Source: Hymenolepis diminuta
Lineage: Eukaryota > Platyhelminthes > Cestoda > Cyclophyllidea > Hymenolepididae
DNA length: 64,000 nt
Assembly (NCBI GenBank): GCA_900708905.1
Contig: CAADRB010000022.1
Coordinates: forward strand, 235,457-299,456
Direction: 5' to 3'
In this document: in pieces, positions 49,801-62,460 of the stretch
How positions within the stretch are numbered: position 1 is the stretch's first letter
Layout of the letters: each line of letters opens with the position of its first letter
Position numbers and translations under genes: made by a program
The notes under the pieces: model-generated
Database searches by the model: none
What the model was told of the DNA's origin: nothing
Seen by the model: the letters and a program-made list of their open reading frames with translations, nothing else

Positions 49801-50193
49801 AGACGTGGAAATCATTCAATTTCCATGGCAACATATGATTCCACGTCAGAAGCGTCTCTCTCAAATCTTGATCCAAGTGTGGACAAGATGGAAAAGAAAC
49901 GGGCAAGAAATCGACTGGCAGCAAGGAGATGTCGTGAGAGGAAAATTAGCAAGATTCAGAGCCTAGAGACTGAGGTGGCCCAATTGTCTGCCTTCACAGA
50001 GACTCTGCGTGTTCAGTTAGCAACGTCTCAGAAGGAGGCTGAACAGTTGAGGAATTGTGTTGAACAACTAGCAGAGACAATTCCTGGCGTGAGGGAACAA
50101 CTTGATGCCATCATGCTATCCCGTGCCCAGGCTCAACATCAACATCCGATGCAATCTCAGGGTGTTTCACCTAATCAAGCTCATCGTGCCTGA
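46815..50193 (+). CDS. Jun-like AP-1 transcription factor (bZIP)
   Basis: Nuclear DNA-binding subunit of AP-1. Exons 46815-47080, 47263-47427, 47539-47950 and 49360-50193 are all in phase and encode 558 aa, against about 330 in vertebrate c-Jun. Near the N-terminus a delta-like SLTLRFD motif is followed at residues 70-90 by MTPTTFLNPKDVP...EQFAEQLTKSF. This aligns with the c-Jun TPTPTQFLCPKNV...GFAEGF region holding the JNK-target threonines. A long linker rich in Ser, Asn, Pro and Gln accounts for the extra length. The C-terminus has the basic region RNRLAARRCRERK (about residue 462 on), keeping the invariant N, AA, C and R of AP-1 proteins. It is followed by a leucine zipper of L-L-L-S-L-L, in which the fourth heptad Leu is Ser. 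Paralogues such as ATF- or Fos-type are less likely because of the N-terminal Jun block. Confidence 0.9.
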
Positions 50194-50576
50194 ATCTTGA
50201 GGGTTTCAGTCCGGTCTTAATATCTCATCTCCATTTCGTCACTATTCTCTGGACGCCACTACGATCACCACCGGCGCCGTCACTCCGCGTTCTCCTTTTT
50301 ATATTTTTATAAGTGAAATTTGTAAATACGGATGCTGAAACCCGGTGAGTAATAATATGCATTTGGTAATAGTTACCGGAAAACTGTCTCTTTCTCTCTA
50401 TCACTTTTACATCCCAGTTTTCTACCTTGTTTGCATGTGTCTTTGATTGCTTGATCTTTTTGTACTATGGTGATCGATATCCCTCTCTTCCTTGTCTTTT
50501 AAATTCTCCCGGTGGTGTTCTTTCCTTTATGTTTCTTCCTGAACTCTCTGTATTTCCACTTTGATATGTCACTTTG

Positions 50577-50582
50577 AATAAA
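50577..50582 (+). terminator. Poly(A) signal of the Jun gene
   Basis: AATAAA 384 bp after the stop, the first on the plus strand, defining a 3' UTR of about 0.4 kb. Confidence 0.65.
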
Positions 50583-50599
50583 AATATGAAAATATTTGA

Positions 50600-52945
50600 C
50601 CTGGTCTCTATTTTTAAGTTTGGCGATTTAGAGGTGGTTGACCTTAGGTGCGCTGTTTGACCTCTAGATCAAGCCGATTGGCTGTGTATTTCGGGGAATA
50701 AGAGTGATTCCTTTGGTCTTTACGAATAAACTTGTAAGGGAAATTTTTCCTTGGATCTCATAGTACTGCCTCCCGATTTACTAAGAAATTGCGCCTTTTT
50801 GAACTTATTTCAAGTACTGTTTAGTTTTATCGAGTTACAAGTAAAAGAATAAAACGTTGTTCATCTCTTAATTTGGAATATGCAAAGATATAAGTAAGCA
50901 ACTAGAATTTACTAAAATCAGTTTTTGGAGAACAGAAATGGCTTTTATCGTGAATATACTCTATTAACTATTATTTGTCACTTCATGTATCTTAAAGTTT
51001 TATAACGATTAGAGATTCAATACCAGTTACTAAATCAGACGGGAAAATTTCGATTAAGGAGCGCTGCCTCCCAGTAATTATATGGAATTTCAGTGCGAAA
51101 TGTTCAGGAAGTTACTGAGCTACGTTTAGATTATCCTAAACTGCTATTTAACATAATACTACAATGAGGAAAAGCCTACTAATGAATGACACTGGTTTCG
51201 AGTCTGCAGGTTGCTTAGTAACGAAAATTCGTCAAATAGATGGAGGGAAACTTTTCAGTATATTTTGGATTGAAAAGGAAACCATAACATCCACTTACAC
51301 GTTGTTTACGTGCGCCAGAAGTACGGCGATTAGCGTGCTCGTCTGTGAAATCAGAGGTCACAGGTGGATGGAATAGCCAATCACAATTACTAATAAAGAG
51401 TACGGCAGGATTCGAGTATCTTGCCAAGGGGGTTCCATTATGTTATTCCTCTGTCCAAGATGAGTAGTAGAAAGCACCTTCTTTAAGGAGCTTGGAAGTG
51501 TGAGGCGATATATTGCTTATTGAATGCCCCATATAACCACTTGATAAATATTGCAGATTAAATAAATTTAATTATTCGCTGTAAATTTCACCTTGAACAT
51601 AAGGCCTTAATTTGACTTAATATGCAATTTAAATCGCCTGACTAAATCCTCAGTCTCTGGGTTGTCGGCTTACGCACTTATGTCAAATTCATTATAAGGT
51701 TCTGAATCAGTCCATTGCCTGCGTAATTTGGCTCCAAAGTTTAATAATAATTATTATTATCAAATTGCTATTAAATTAGAGTTTTCAATCTTTATACTCT
51801 ACGTTAACATATAATGTGCAGAGGTTAATTTCTATACTCAAGAATTTCGCAAAAGAATTAAAATTGGAAAATAAGTCATAAATTTTGCTAAAGAAGAAAG
51901 GGGCTGTTGTTGTTAGCGTGGTTGATATTATCGTCTTTAAATGAGCACAAGCTGGGGGCTGGCATTTGTACCTATTAATTGTTCCCGAATTAGACCATTT
52001 TAATGAAGTCTGATTTCACATAGCTGTTGTAACCACAGTTGGGGGTTATGTGTTATATATCCCATAAATTTCAACCATGAATCAAATCTATTGAGGATGG
52101 TATATCTATGGGAAAATAGAAAATGAACAGCTGGGATAGGTCAAGTGAAATATCCATTTTTAAGAATCGTAAGTCTGGAACTTCGCAGGTTAAACATTAA
52201 TTTAACTTCCCAGGTTAAAACTCCATTCTATGTTTCGACTGCATTTTGGCATTTAACGGCTGATTTAGGCAACCTGTCCGACAGTATCATGCAATTAGAA
52301 TAAGAATCTTGAATAACGGTATTTTAACATTTTCTGACCAAATTTCAACAGATCATCAGGGAAATATTTAAAATATCCATACATTTCTGATGATTCTGTT
52401 TCTGATTGAAAAATCCCACAGTGAATTCCATAGTCAGTTGGAACGCTCAGACCTTGAAATCAACATCTGTATTTAACCACATTTCGAATCTTTAATTTCT
52501 GATTTCAGATTTCCAAGAGTTTGTCTTCCGATCACCCTTAAAACTAATTTTTAACCAATATATAACTTTTCCTTTATCCTGAAGCTTTAAAGGACAAAGG
52601 CATCTAAACACAATTTAACCTTATGTGAAATCTTCACTTCCTAGAAAGAAGTTATCGTGTTTTACCCTTCTCTTCCTTTGTTAGATGTAAAGCTGAAGGC
52701 TCGATATATTCATTTTGGGATCGTGTTCTATACTAGCAAAATTATCATTTTTTTAATAAAATGGATTACATGAAAAATATTACTCTTGTTTTCCTACCGA
52801 AGCACACCCTTCCCATGGCAAAATAATTAATTATTTTACAGTTTCTACCACAGATAAGAAATTAAATAATACCATTATTGACTAGTTCAGACTGCAGCCA
52901 ATTTCCTCCCGAGGTGTGGATCGATTTGGTTAGTGTCTACTGTGG
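50600..52945. other. Intergenic stretch
   Basis: No gene supported. One SINE-like copy at 51310-51420. Ends at the assembly gap. Confidence 0.4.
51310..51420 (+). repeat. tRNA-derived SINE-like copy
   Basis: Carries GCGATTAGCGTGCTCGTCTG then GAAATCAGAGGTCACAGG, the same core as the 62340 copy. An A-box-like GGCGATTAGCG is present; the B box is eroded to AGGTGGATGG. Confidence 0.45.
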
Positions 52946-53129
52946 NNNNNNNNNNNNNNNNNNNNNNNNNNNNNNNNNNNNNNNNNNNNNNNNNNNNNNN
53001 NNNNNNNNNNNNNNNNNNNNNNNNNNNNNNNNNNNNNNNNNNNNNNNNNNNNNNNNNNNNNNNNNNNNNNNNNNNNNNNNNNNNNNNNNNNNNNNNNNNN
53101 NNNNNNNNNNNNNNNNNNNNNNNNNNNNN
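52946..53129. other. Assembly gap (184 N)
   Basis: A run of 184 N. The flanks (TGTCTACTGTGG and ACACGCTTATTT) do not show an obvious repeat across the gap. Open frames spanning it are meaningless. Confidence 0.99.
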
Positions 53130-53389
53130 ACACGCTTATTTAGATACATGTCCGTGATTTTAATGTTCCATGTGTGCTATAAAATCGAGTGCCTAATATC
53201 AGGGAAGATTTGAGGGAAAAAGTTAAGGTAAAATGCAAATTTAAGTGAGGCTTACTGGGCTTCACCTGATTGGATGCACGAATAAGCATTACTAAGTCTT
53301 GTGATTACTATTTAATTTTCTTCCGTATTCGCCCAAAACAACAAAATAGGTTAGTCATTATCACTCATACAACACACATTCAGGCACTG

Positions 53390-53569
53390 CTACCCACGTG
53401 TTGCCGCAAGCCAAGCGCAGCTCGCGACCTTGAGAAAAAGCGCATGAGGGCTTTTTCATACGCAACACTACCTAGCGCGCGTATATACAAGTACTGTGCA
53501 TGAGCGTTAATGCTCTGACGGCACAGAAGGGACACTCACGCTGATTCAGATCAACCTACTACCCACGTG
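53390..53569 (+). repeat. GC-richer block bounded by CTACCCACGTG direct repeats
   Basis: CTACCCACGTG occurs at 53390-53400 and 53559-53569 (169 bp apart) and contains the E-box CACGTG. The enclosed segment has several CG-rich words (GCGCAGCTCGCG, GCGCGCGTATA) unlike the surrounding DNA. It may be part of a repeat next to the gap. Confidence 0.35.
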
Positions 53570-53752
53570 AGAGCTGACTGTAATGCTTTTATCCATCGTT
53601 AAATAACCTTTTCGCATCTAAAATATACTCCTTTGCCACTATTATCAAAGGAGCTATGTTTAATATTCACTTCTAAACTTGGCTTTAAAAAACCGATTGA
53701 CCGAAGGAATTAAGCTCCAGCTGTTAACTTTCGCCATTCATTAAAACCCCCC

Positions 53753-53774
53753 GGGGAGGGGGGGGGGAGGCGGG
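53753..53774 (+). other. Long G-run with quadruplex potential
   Basis: A block of four G, then A, ten G, A, GG, C, GGG, immediately preceded by six C. Enough G-tracts are present for a G-quadruplex, and C6-G4 can also pair as a hairpin. It may equally be a homopolymer error near the gap. Confidence 0.6.
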
Positions 53775-56700
53775 TAAAAATAAATGGCTTTTCACACACT
53801 TCGGTGGCCAAAAAGTCGATATCCATGCCCATGAAAGATTAATCAATAGTCCTGTTAGTTAAAAGGTAAAACGGGATCTATTTTTAAAACTGTACAATTA
53901 TGTCGTATTTTGGTCAAGAAAATGTTACATTTCTAATGGTAACGTTATGAAGAATTCGATTTCTCATAAAGTGGAGATCTTCGAGAAGATTACACAGCAT
54001 TTAATCTACAACAAAAGTAATTAAAACAAAATAGAGAGATAGTGAAGAGCGTGGGCGTAGTGGATATTCCGTCATGTCTTTGTGTTAACCATGATTTACT
54101 AAGCGATTTACTAATCACGTATATTATTCGTCGAGGCGAAAGAGACGCTAATTATGTAAAATAGACCTTTCAGATTCTCCTACAACGGAACTTTTTACTT
54201 TCCATAATCACAATCATCTTGAACCGTATCCCGTGAGTTCATCAAAACTATTTGGAACGTCTATTAAACAATTTTGTTGCTTTTTAATAATTCAGCATTC
54301 ATTTCAGAATTTTCTAGGATGCATTTGATAATCTTTTAGCAATTAACTTGATGGTTAGACTGAACATACTAATCAAAGCACCTTATTCAACAAATCTGAA
54401 TTTTTCACGGAGTTTAGAAAAACTGAACATTGATGTTTAGGCATGTGTACTAATCCTGGGAACTGTTACTATTTTTACCAATATAATAATTGCGATTAAA
54501 GTAATCCTGATGGGTCGTTGAGTATCTTACCTTTCAACTTGAAGAGTCACTGGGGCTCATATTTGTTGTAAATTTGACTTAGTTTTCTCTTTACTTCAAG
54601 TTTAGAAAATCTACAAAGTTTTTCAAGTTGAAATCATTAGAAAGTACTCCTTTGAAGCTTTAACCATTCAAGATTCCTTTGCAATAGCGATATCTTATTT
54701 CTTATGCTATTTTAAACTTCTGGTTTCATTTCATATATAAAAATGTATTATTATCAGGTGAGAAAAGATATCGACAAGTGATTGTTAACGGTTAGATGGG
54801 GCGTGTTAAGGGGAATTTACAGATTTTTTCTGAAACATTTAAGTATAACTTTGGGAAAAATGCAAAAAAATATCTTAAAAGTTTTGCACTTGATTTCCCA
54901 TATAGTATGAATCCCATTTTAATTGACTGGTAGCTCTAAAATAAAAATATTTTTATTAAAGACACGTCAGTTCAGCAATTGAGGGGTGCAAGATATTTCG
55001 TTCCATCGGATTCTTTATATATATTTATCAATATCTGTTACATTTTTTGCTAAACCGAATTCTAATGGCCATCTAACGCCATTGTCATTCGCATGTAATA
55101 GTCAATCTCCGTATTGGTAGTTGTGCCACCATTCTATAGACAATTCAGGATTGACTTTGAATTCGTAGTTTTTATTAAATTTAGACATATTGAGTGATTG
55201 AGTGAAGCTCATAATGCTTTGTTTTGACTATGTGCAATTCACAGCTTTTCCGAAAAAGTTGAAGCCTTACTTGAATGAAGGCTGCAAAACTGCATTTTGG
55301 CATATTCATCGATTCCCCATATAAAATGAATCTAAAGTTCATTCTTTCAGAAATTGAGAATTTAAATGAAGTATTCCCTGTCAGTTTCCATATTTTCTTG
55401 GTAATCTTAATAAACAATAATTTGTAATTAAGTTTATTAAAATATGGGTCATCTACGCTGTTTTAAGAGAATATTTTTTTTCTTCTCTAAAGTATCCGTT
55501 TTATTTAAAATCCCCAATTATTGGAATTTTCCGGTTTTCTTTGTTATCGACAGCCACTATGTCCAAGGCAGATATGGGTTGGGTCAAGCGAAAAGTATTT
55601 TTAACAAAGAAGCTAGAAACACATTTGGTGTTCCTGAAATGCTTCATTTAGTACAATTTATTTTCCAAAGTAGGATCCGACACAATGATATTAAAATATG
55701 CCTACTGATAAACTCAAATCTAGCCTCATACGTTTTCGCTTTGCCCATTGTATTAATGCTACACTTATCATTTATATCAACTGATGTAATCCCCTCTAAC
55801 TAGAAAATGATTCATTTTGTTGAGACAATTCGAAAAACTGACAGACCTCTGAAGTGAGAGATCGCAATTTTCCTGACTATTCAAATATTTTTAATTATCT
55901 CTATTTGTGTTTTCTCATTTATTTCAATTTTCGTTAAACATACTTGATAGCGACTGAAAAGTGACTTTTGGAAGTACAGTCACGGATCTTACGATATCAC
56001 CTTAATTCATTTGCTTTTACGTTAGCATCAAAGCATTTTAAACTACACTGAAATTATACTAACCATTGATTTTTATTGATAAAATGGAGTTTGCAATATT
56101 TAATTTAATTAGGTTGCGCCGTTCATAGTTTACTTCACAAACTTAAAGAAGTATCCGGAATGTATGAGACTATGTACCGATTTTCCATCCCGTATGGAGT
56201 CCGTTAAAGCAGATTCAACTATCCAAATAAAGGCTGATTGAAATCATTCCAGAGCATTAAAATGAGTTCTTTCTACATATTGCACTTGGTATTCTAAAAT
56301 GGACGATGGTATAAAATCTGAATGCTTTTGTTTTTTGAAAGGAATTGTTTATCACTACCTAATTATTTAGTAAGTATTATGTATTAACGTATTCCTTTTC
56401 AAGAGAGTAATTGAGTCTCGGGGTGATGTGGGCTTTGTCAAGCCATGTTTTTAACAGGGTAACCAGAAGCAACGGCGCTATTAACAGGGGGAATGTTCAG
56501 GGCATTTAAAGAGTATTCAGTCCTTCTCATTTTAATTCAATCTCATTTTCTTAAGTATTATATCATTTACTTTCACTTTCCGCCCTTAATGAATCAATTT
56601 TTGTGGACCGACTTTGTACCGATTTACGTTAAGAAATGTCAACTGTTTCAATTGTCTAGGTATTCGCAAACATCTCTCTCTATATTTTTCACATATTTCG

Positions 56701-59700
56701 AAATATTTTTAGTAATTATGACCATTTTTCAGCACGCCTTAATTTTTACTCTCAAAAAACGTAAGTTAAGCCCTGTTTGATGACCTAAAAATTAGTTACT
56801 ATTAAATGACTGTCCAATTAAAAACTCTGGATTCAATTTCAAAAGTAGAGAACACTACATATATTCATTTCATTGAGCACATTTAGTAAAACTATTCCTG
56901 ATAAGTATTTTTTTTTCTAGATGACTGCCAGAACGAATATTTCTTTATATAGAACCGTTAAAGTTCCTCTGATTGGTGACTTTGTTATATTGGCAGGTAT
57001 TTTAACAAAGAAACGAGATATAATGAACATTTTAAAATGCTGAGTAGGAATTTGTGGCCATCAAACTCTTTGCTTTCCATTTTCTCATATTCACACATTC
57101 ACAATCTCCTTTCGCTCTAATGAGGTCAAAAGATCTTAGAAATTAATTGACATTCTATCGATAACACCGATTTCGAAAAATAATGTCTGATTAAAGGTTC
57201 AATTTTGACAAGAGGGAAAGCATTAGATATTTTTAAATTAGAAACTTGTCGGTGAAGGCCCATATAGTATCAAAAATCCCTTGATCATTATTATCCTGTA
57301 AAATTTTTCTCAAATGTACTATTTAAAGATTTCTGTCTAGTTTAGCAAACATTTGTCTATTAATCGATTGGTACTGATGTCCTTCGTAACTTGATTTATA
57401 GGTGGACTCTACGTTCAGTTGGAAAGTAACTTAGGCTGCTAAGTGTACTGAATGTCAATTTTTCATGAACGAAAACTCAGATTCATTTGTTCTACCTTAG
57501 TTGCGCATTTCACAAAAAACGTCTATGCATTTCAGTTGATAGTTGAAAAAGCATACACCTCGAACTGTAAAATTCTAAATGACTAGGGGGTGTCCGTCAC
57601 CCGAAATGATGATATCGGTCTAAAATGAATATTAAAATGACATTCCTAATCATAGATACAAATTAATTTTATAATTTTTTTGGTCTCTTGATTATAGTTT
57701 CAATTCTTTAAAAGTTTGTGCAAGTATATCCGGACTTTTGCAGGTGTCTCGGTTGCAAGAAAACCACTTTATACCCTTAGGTCACGTAATTAAAAGATAA
57801 TGCCCAATTTCGCAACCACGGATAAACTCAATTTGACCACATTTTTACTACTTGTGGGAAATCAAAATAAGGCATATCTTGAGTTAATAAATACTCTTCA
57901 GAAGTCATTTTAGAAAATATCGGTCATGCAGAAGGTAACGAAATTTCCTCTTTTTAATGATTTGAAATCATTTTGAATAACGTTCTTTTTAGGTTCCAAA
58001 TAAACCTGAAATTGGGAAAATCTCGAGTAAACATAGGTAGGATCTTTAAAATTCGATCAAGTAGTATAAGGTGTTATAACTGTTATCCGACTAATACTAG
58101 ATTTTTCCCAACAACCTAACCGTATATTCAAATGCATGGTCCTCTTCTTGTGATGAATTGAGTAAATTTTGTTTACCATTTTAGCCTTTGTCATCCTGCT
58201 CGTGTTTTAGCCACAGGGAGAAGAAAGTTTTTGAACATTGGGATATGAAAAAGTGCACTATACCTGAGAGGTAAAAATGAAGAATCATAATTCAAATATC
58301 AGAAATTTTAGGACTTTTTACACTCTGACGTTAAAATCCTTTTCTTTTAACCCACATTGGATCGCTTTACTTTTCCCCATGTTCAAATGCTTTCCGTTGA
58401 TAGAATAGTGTAAAGTTTTTGGCTTGCCATTACTAATAATAATCCCGAAGGTTCCACAGACAAATAACTTGCCTTAAAAGACTGCAGAACACCACATTGT
58501 CTTTTGATGACTGCTAATAAAATCAGATTTACCTCAAATATCATTCCAATTCGTGTTGTTTTCAAATATTTTTCACAATTTCATTGATATTGTAAACTTT
58601 TTTTTCGAGTAATAAAGACGGTCCCTCACCTTTATCATTGAAACAATTTTTTATTCATTTTTATGAAAATATTTCTGTTCAAAAGTAATATTTAAGGGTT
58701 AATTTTATCAAGGTTTTTGTTTTACCTTCCTTGGGGAATAAAATTCATTAAACTCTGTGTTTGTTTGCCTGCCCAGAGTTATTCTCTTTCTTTTTTGTAT
58801 GAAACATAGAATTTTCATGGAACAAGTTCAATCCCTAGCATAGGATGCGTCAGAGAAGCCGCCATAAGTGACGACAGATTAAAATAAATTTTAAAAGTGC
58901 CACACCATCATTTCCGCCACATCAATTTTCTCTTTATCCAAGTGGAACCCTTTAAATTAGTCGTCTGCAGGTGTATTTATAGTAACATCCACTGTCCAAT
59001 GGCTTTATAACTGTCGGTAAACGCCTTTAATCGTGAAACCAGGTGTCTTTCTTTCTACATGAATCGGTTCATCAATATTTATCCAATTATATGTTTATCT
59101 ACATACCTATTTTTACGCATCTAGGAAATTCATGCATAATACACCTTAGAGTTCCAATATATTTACTTTGATCAAGAGTGCATTTCTATTGAGCTGATTC
59201 TCAAACGTTGAGTAATTATATAGACATGGTTTCTAGCAAAATATTTATAGAAAGTTACATGAAAATAAACAGTTAAATTAAATTGAAACGCTTAATCTAG
59301 GCTTAGAATTTCCAGTTCAGCTCTCCTCAAAAAATCACTCAAGTTCACGTCTTACAAAATGCAATGTCCCAGTGCAACTGCCACCACGATTGTCAAAAAG
59401 ATTAATTGATTTCAATTCTGAAGATTGAATGTTGGAATATAGAAATGAGGAAATAAATAAATCCGTTTAGGATAAGTGTTTATCAGCATTGATCTTCAAT
59501 AGAACTTTCCTTATGATGAATTCGCTTTCTGCTATTCTTCATTTGACTAACATAAATCACTGCGTAGGCGAGAGTCTGATCATCGTCCTCTGAAATAACA
59601 AGTGTTTAAGTTGAATATTGCCAACAGCGGGTATTTTCTTGCGTTGGCTAAAAGAGTGTATGAAAAAGTTTCTTGTAGACTTCAACCTTCTCAGGATTCG

Positions 59701-62337
59701 CCTTCAGCAAAAACATGAATATTAAAAGTCAGTTTGAAATCACAGAGAGAACATTTTGGGTTTTAGTGATGGTTGGGTACAATGCTTTTCATCCTCTAAG
59801 TTTTTTCCACCAGAGACATATGTTTAGAGTGGATTTCATAAATACACTATACGATGATTTTTCAAATAGGCCATCTGTGTTCTGACTTTCTGACTTTGGA
59901 TAAAATCAACAGGTAATCGATTTGGAAACGATTCCAGCAGTTATCTCCCCGGAATTCGTATCCGGATTCAAGCCTAGAATCTTGGCAGCTGATTTTAAAT
60001 TAACAGCATTTTTCTGTTCATTGTTACGTTTTTATTATAACACCTAATTGCTACCGCACTTACGTCAGCAAAAATACATAAACCAACATCCAAACATCGT
60101 GGCGTATTCGAAGGAGAGATTCTGATCTTATAAATGATTCCATGTTCTGTTAAGAGTAACTAATAAATTGCTGGGTTTGAAAGACTTCCTGCCAAATATT
60201 ATAGAACATAGTTTTATTTCCAGGGGACAATACTGAGTTTTCGTGTTTCCCGTCTGAAGGATTTCCAAAAGTGGAATAGTTCTAGAGGGTGTTTACAATC
60301 GAAATTGGCTGACCATTTTGCCATGTTTACTTTCCTCTCGACTTTAATTTTTATTCTTTTGACTCCTTCCGTTATCAGAGGAAAACTTAAATCTCCCCAT
60401 AATTCTAAATGGTTAATATGGAAGTGATATTCGATTGAAATTCTTTTTTACAATTTATATTGCAACCATAAGTCTTCTGGTAGCAATTAGAAGCCTAATC
60501 GAAATTCTCACCGCATTGGGTAATAAAACAACATAAGTCTCCTTGTTAATAGAAGTATCAAGGATACCAATTGGAAAAATGGACTATAGTACATTCGTTG
60601 GAGTAGTCTGCGAAAATACTTCATTTCCTTTAGTTTATTTTGACATTCTTATCCTTGGTTTTGATTTCTTTTCCGGATTTCATTTGTAGTCTCTCATTGT
60701 AAAGGTCAAACAAAAAATTTATGGATGCTAATTTTCCTTTCATTTTGTATTCTGAAGAAATTGGAAGGATTGGAAGAAGATTGGTTGCGTGGCCAATTTC
60801 TTCTTTACAAACCTGTTATATCCGACAGCTAAACCTTTTTACTCTAAACCAAAACAGAAATTATAATTCTTTTAAGGTATAAAACAATTTCTCTATAAGG
60901 TTGGGATGCCAGTTTTTTCATTTAACAAACTAGTGAAGACTTAAATTCATGATTTTCACACCATCAGATTATCGCGCTTCAAATTTTTAATAGCTAGTTT
61001 ATCGCAAACTTTATTTCTGCATTTAGTATTCTACAAAATCGTTTGCTATAAACAAGTCCCGAATATACAAACGTCCCACTATCCATTCAATTGAATGCTT
61101 TCCATTTAAATCTAGAACTGCAGAATAAAAATAGTAAACCAATGCTGACAAGTGAATGCACGTAATATCTACGCCTGTGAGTTAAGGCCCACATGTCCCG
61201 TACTGTAGAACAAAGACCTGCGTCCATTGGCCGAATTGTCACATTTGATTGGTTGGCTGAGCCCACGATGGTCCCGCTATATCTGGCCTCTTTATAGGAG
61301 ATACATGCGGGCAACCGAACCTACCCCTCATGTAGTGCTCGAGAATTGGCTTGGAGAGTATCATTTCCACCCCTCCTTCCCCTCCCCCTCTGCCATCGTA
61401 TGCACATGGTATAAACAGTTTAGGCCTAAAATGGGTTGGTGGATAGGCTTATTTGAAGTGCTATTTTTGGCAAGATGATTTGGGTTGGAGATTCGTTTGT
61501 TTGCTGAAAGAAATTAAAATGTGATGGTCGAAAATGTTTTAATAGCTTTACTTGAAATGGGAGAGGGGTCTATATCTAATTAGATGACCGACCGTTACAA
61601 TTTTGCTTGTCTCGGGCTCTGTGATAATTAGGTGTTTGTCTATTTATTCATTATCTGTGAATAGGTAAATTTCCTATTTTATCTATTCAGTAATTTATTA
61701 GATCAAATTGGATTACACTTTCATTACTTGTGATTATTTATTGCTATTTTTTTTCTTTAACTGATTTTTAAGGAGGTCTGAGAACGTCATATTTGAGCCA
61801 TTAAGTTGAAGTCACGTGACAGATTGCGAAATTTAGTGAAACTTGCGTCAGTGGTTGGTGAAGATCAAATTTAGGATTATTTGATCTCCAGCTTTGCATG
61901 ACCTCAAATTGACCTAAGTTTGGAAAATAAATTTTCTCAGGTCAATGGGGACTTAAACCTGAAATTATTTTCTAGTTCTATTTCTAAGTTTTTGAATAAG
62001 GAGGCTTTTTCCATCAAACGAATTTCATCTATTCTTTTGTCGATTTAGGTTTTTCAAAGACCCTCTGCAGGTTAAAAGAGTCTTAGTATGTTATAAAGAT
62101 TGGCCTCGTTTTATTCATATTCTAACGAATCAATTCGCAAATTTAGGTATTTGAGATAAGCTTTATCGATCACTTGTTTCCCATAAAAGCGGTGTTTTTT
62201 TTGGCGAAAAACTAGAGCCATCTATTTTGTATCACTGGGGCGCTTTTTGACCTAGTTCTAAGCTTAAGTTGTCATCTGGATCTTAATTTACTTCATTAGT
62301 TATTCTGAAATGGTTTTAAGAGTCGTGTTTATGAAGA

Positions 62338-62460
62338 TTGTGCGCCGCGGCTCAGCGGCCAACTTGCACGTCTGATAAATCAGAGGTCATGAGGTTTATG
62401 CTAACTGATGCAGATCCAATAATGTGGATGTCTAATCGCATCTGTTAAATCTGGTTTTCC
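62338..62460 (+). repeat. tRNA-derived SINE-like copy
   Basis: A-box-like CGGCTCAGCGG at 62348-62358, then CACGTCTGATAAATCAGAGG and a degraded B box (GAGGTTTATGC). The core is shared with three other copies in the window. Confidence 0.5.

Noticed and set aside
52878..53213. ORFs running through the N gap
   Set aside because: They are artefacts of undefined bases.
55444..55803. 119-codon plus-strand ORF
   Set aside because: Longest in its region but without motif, splice sites or poly(A) context, and within chance expectation for 64 kb of AT-rich DNA.
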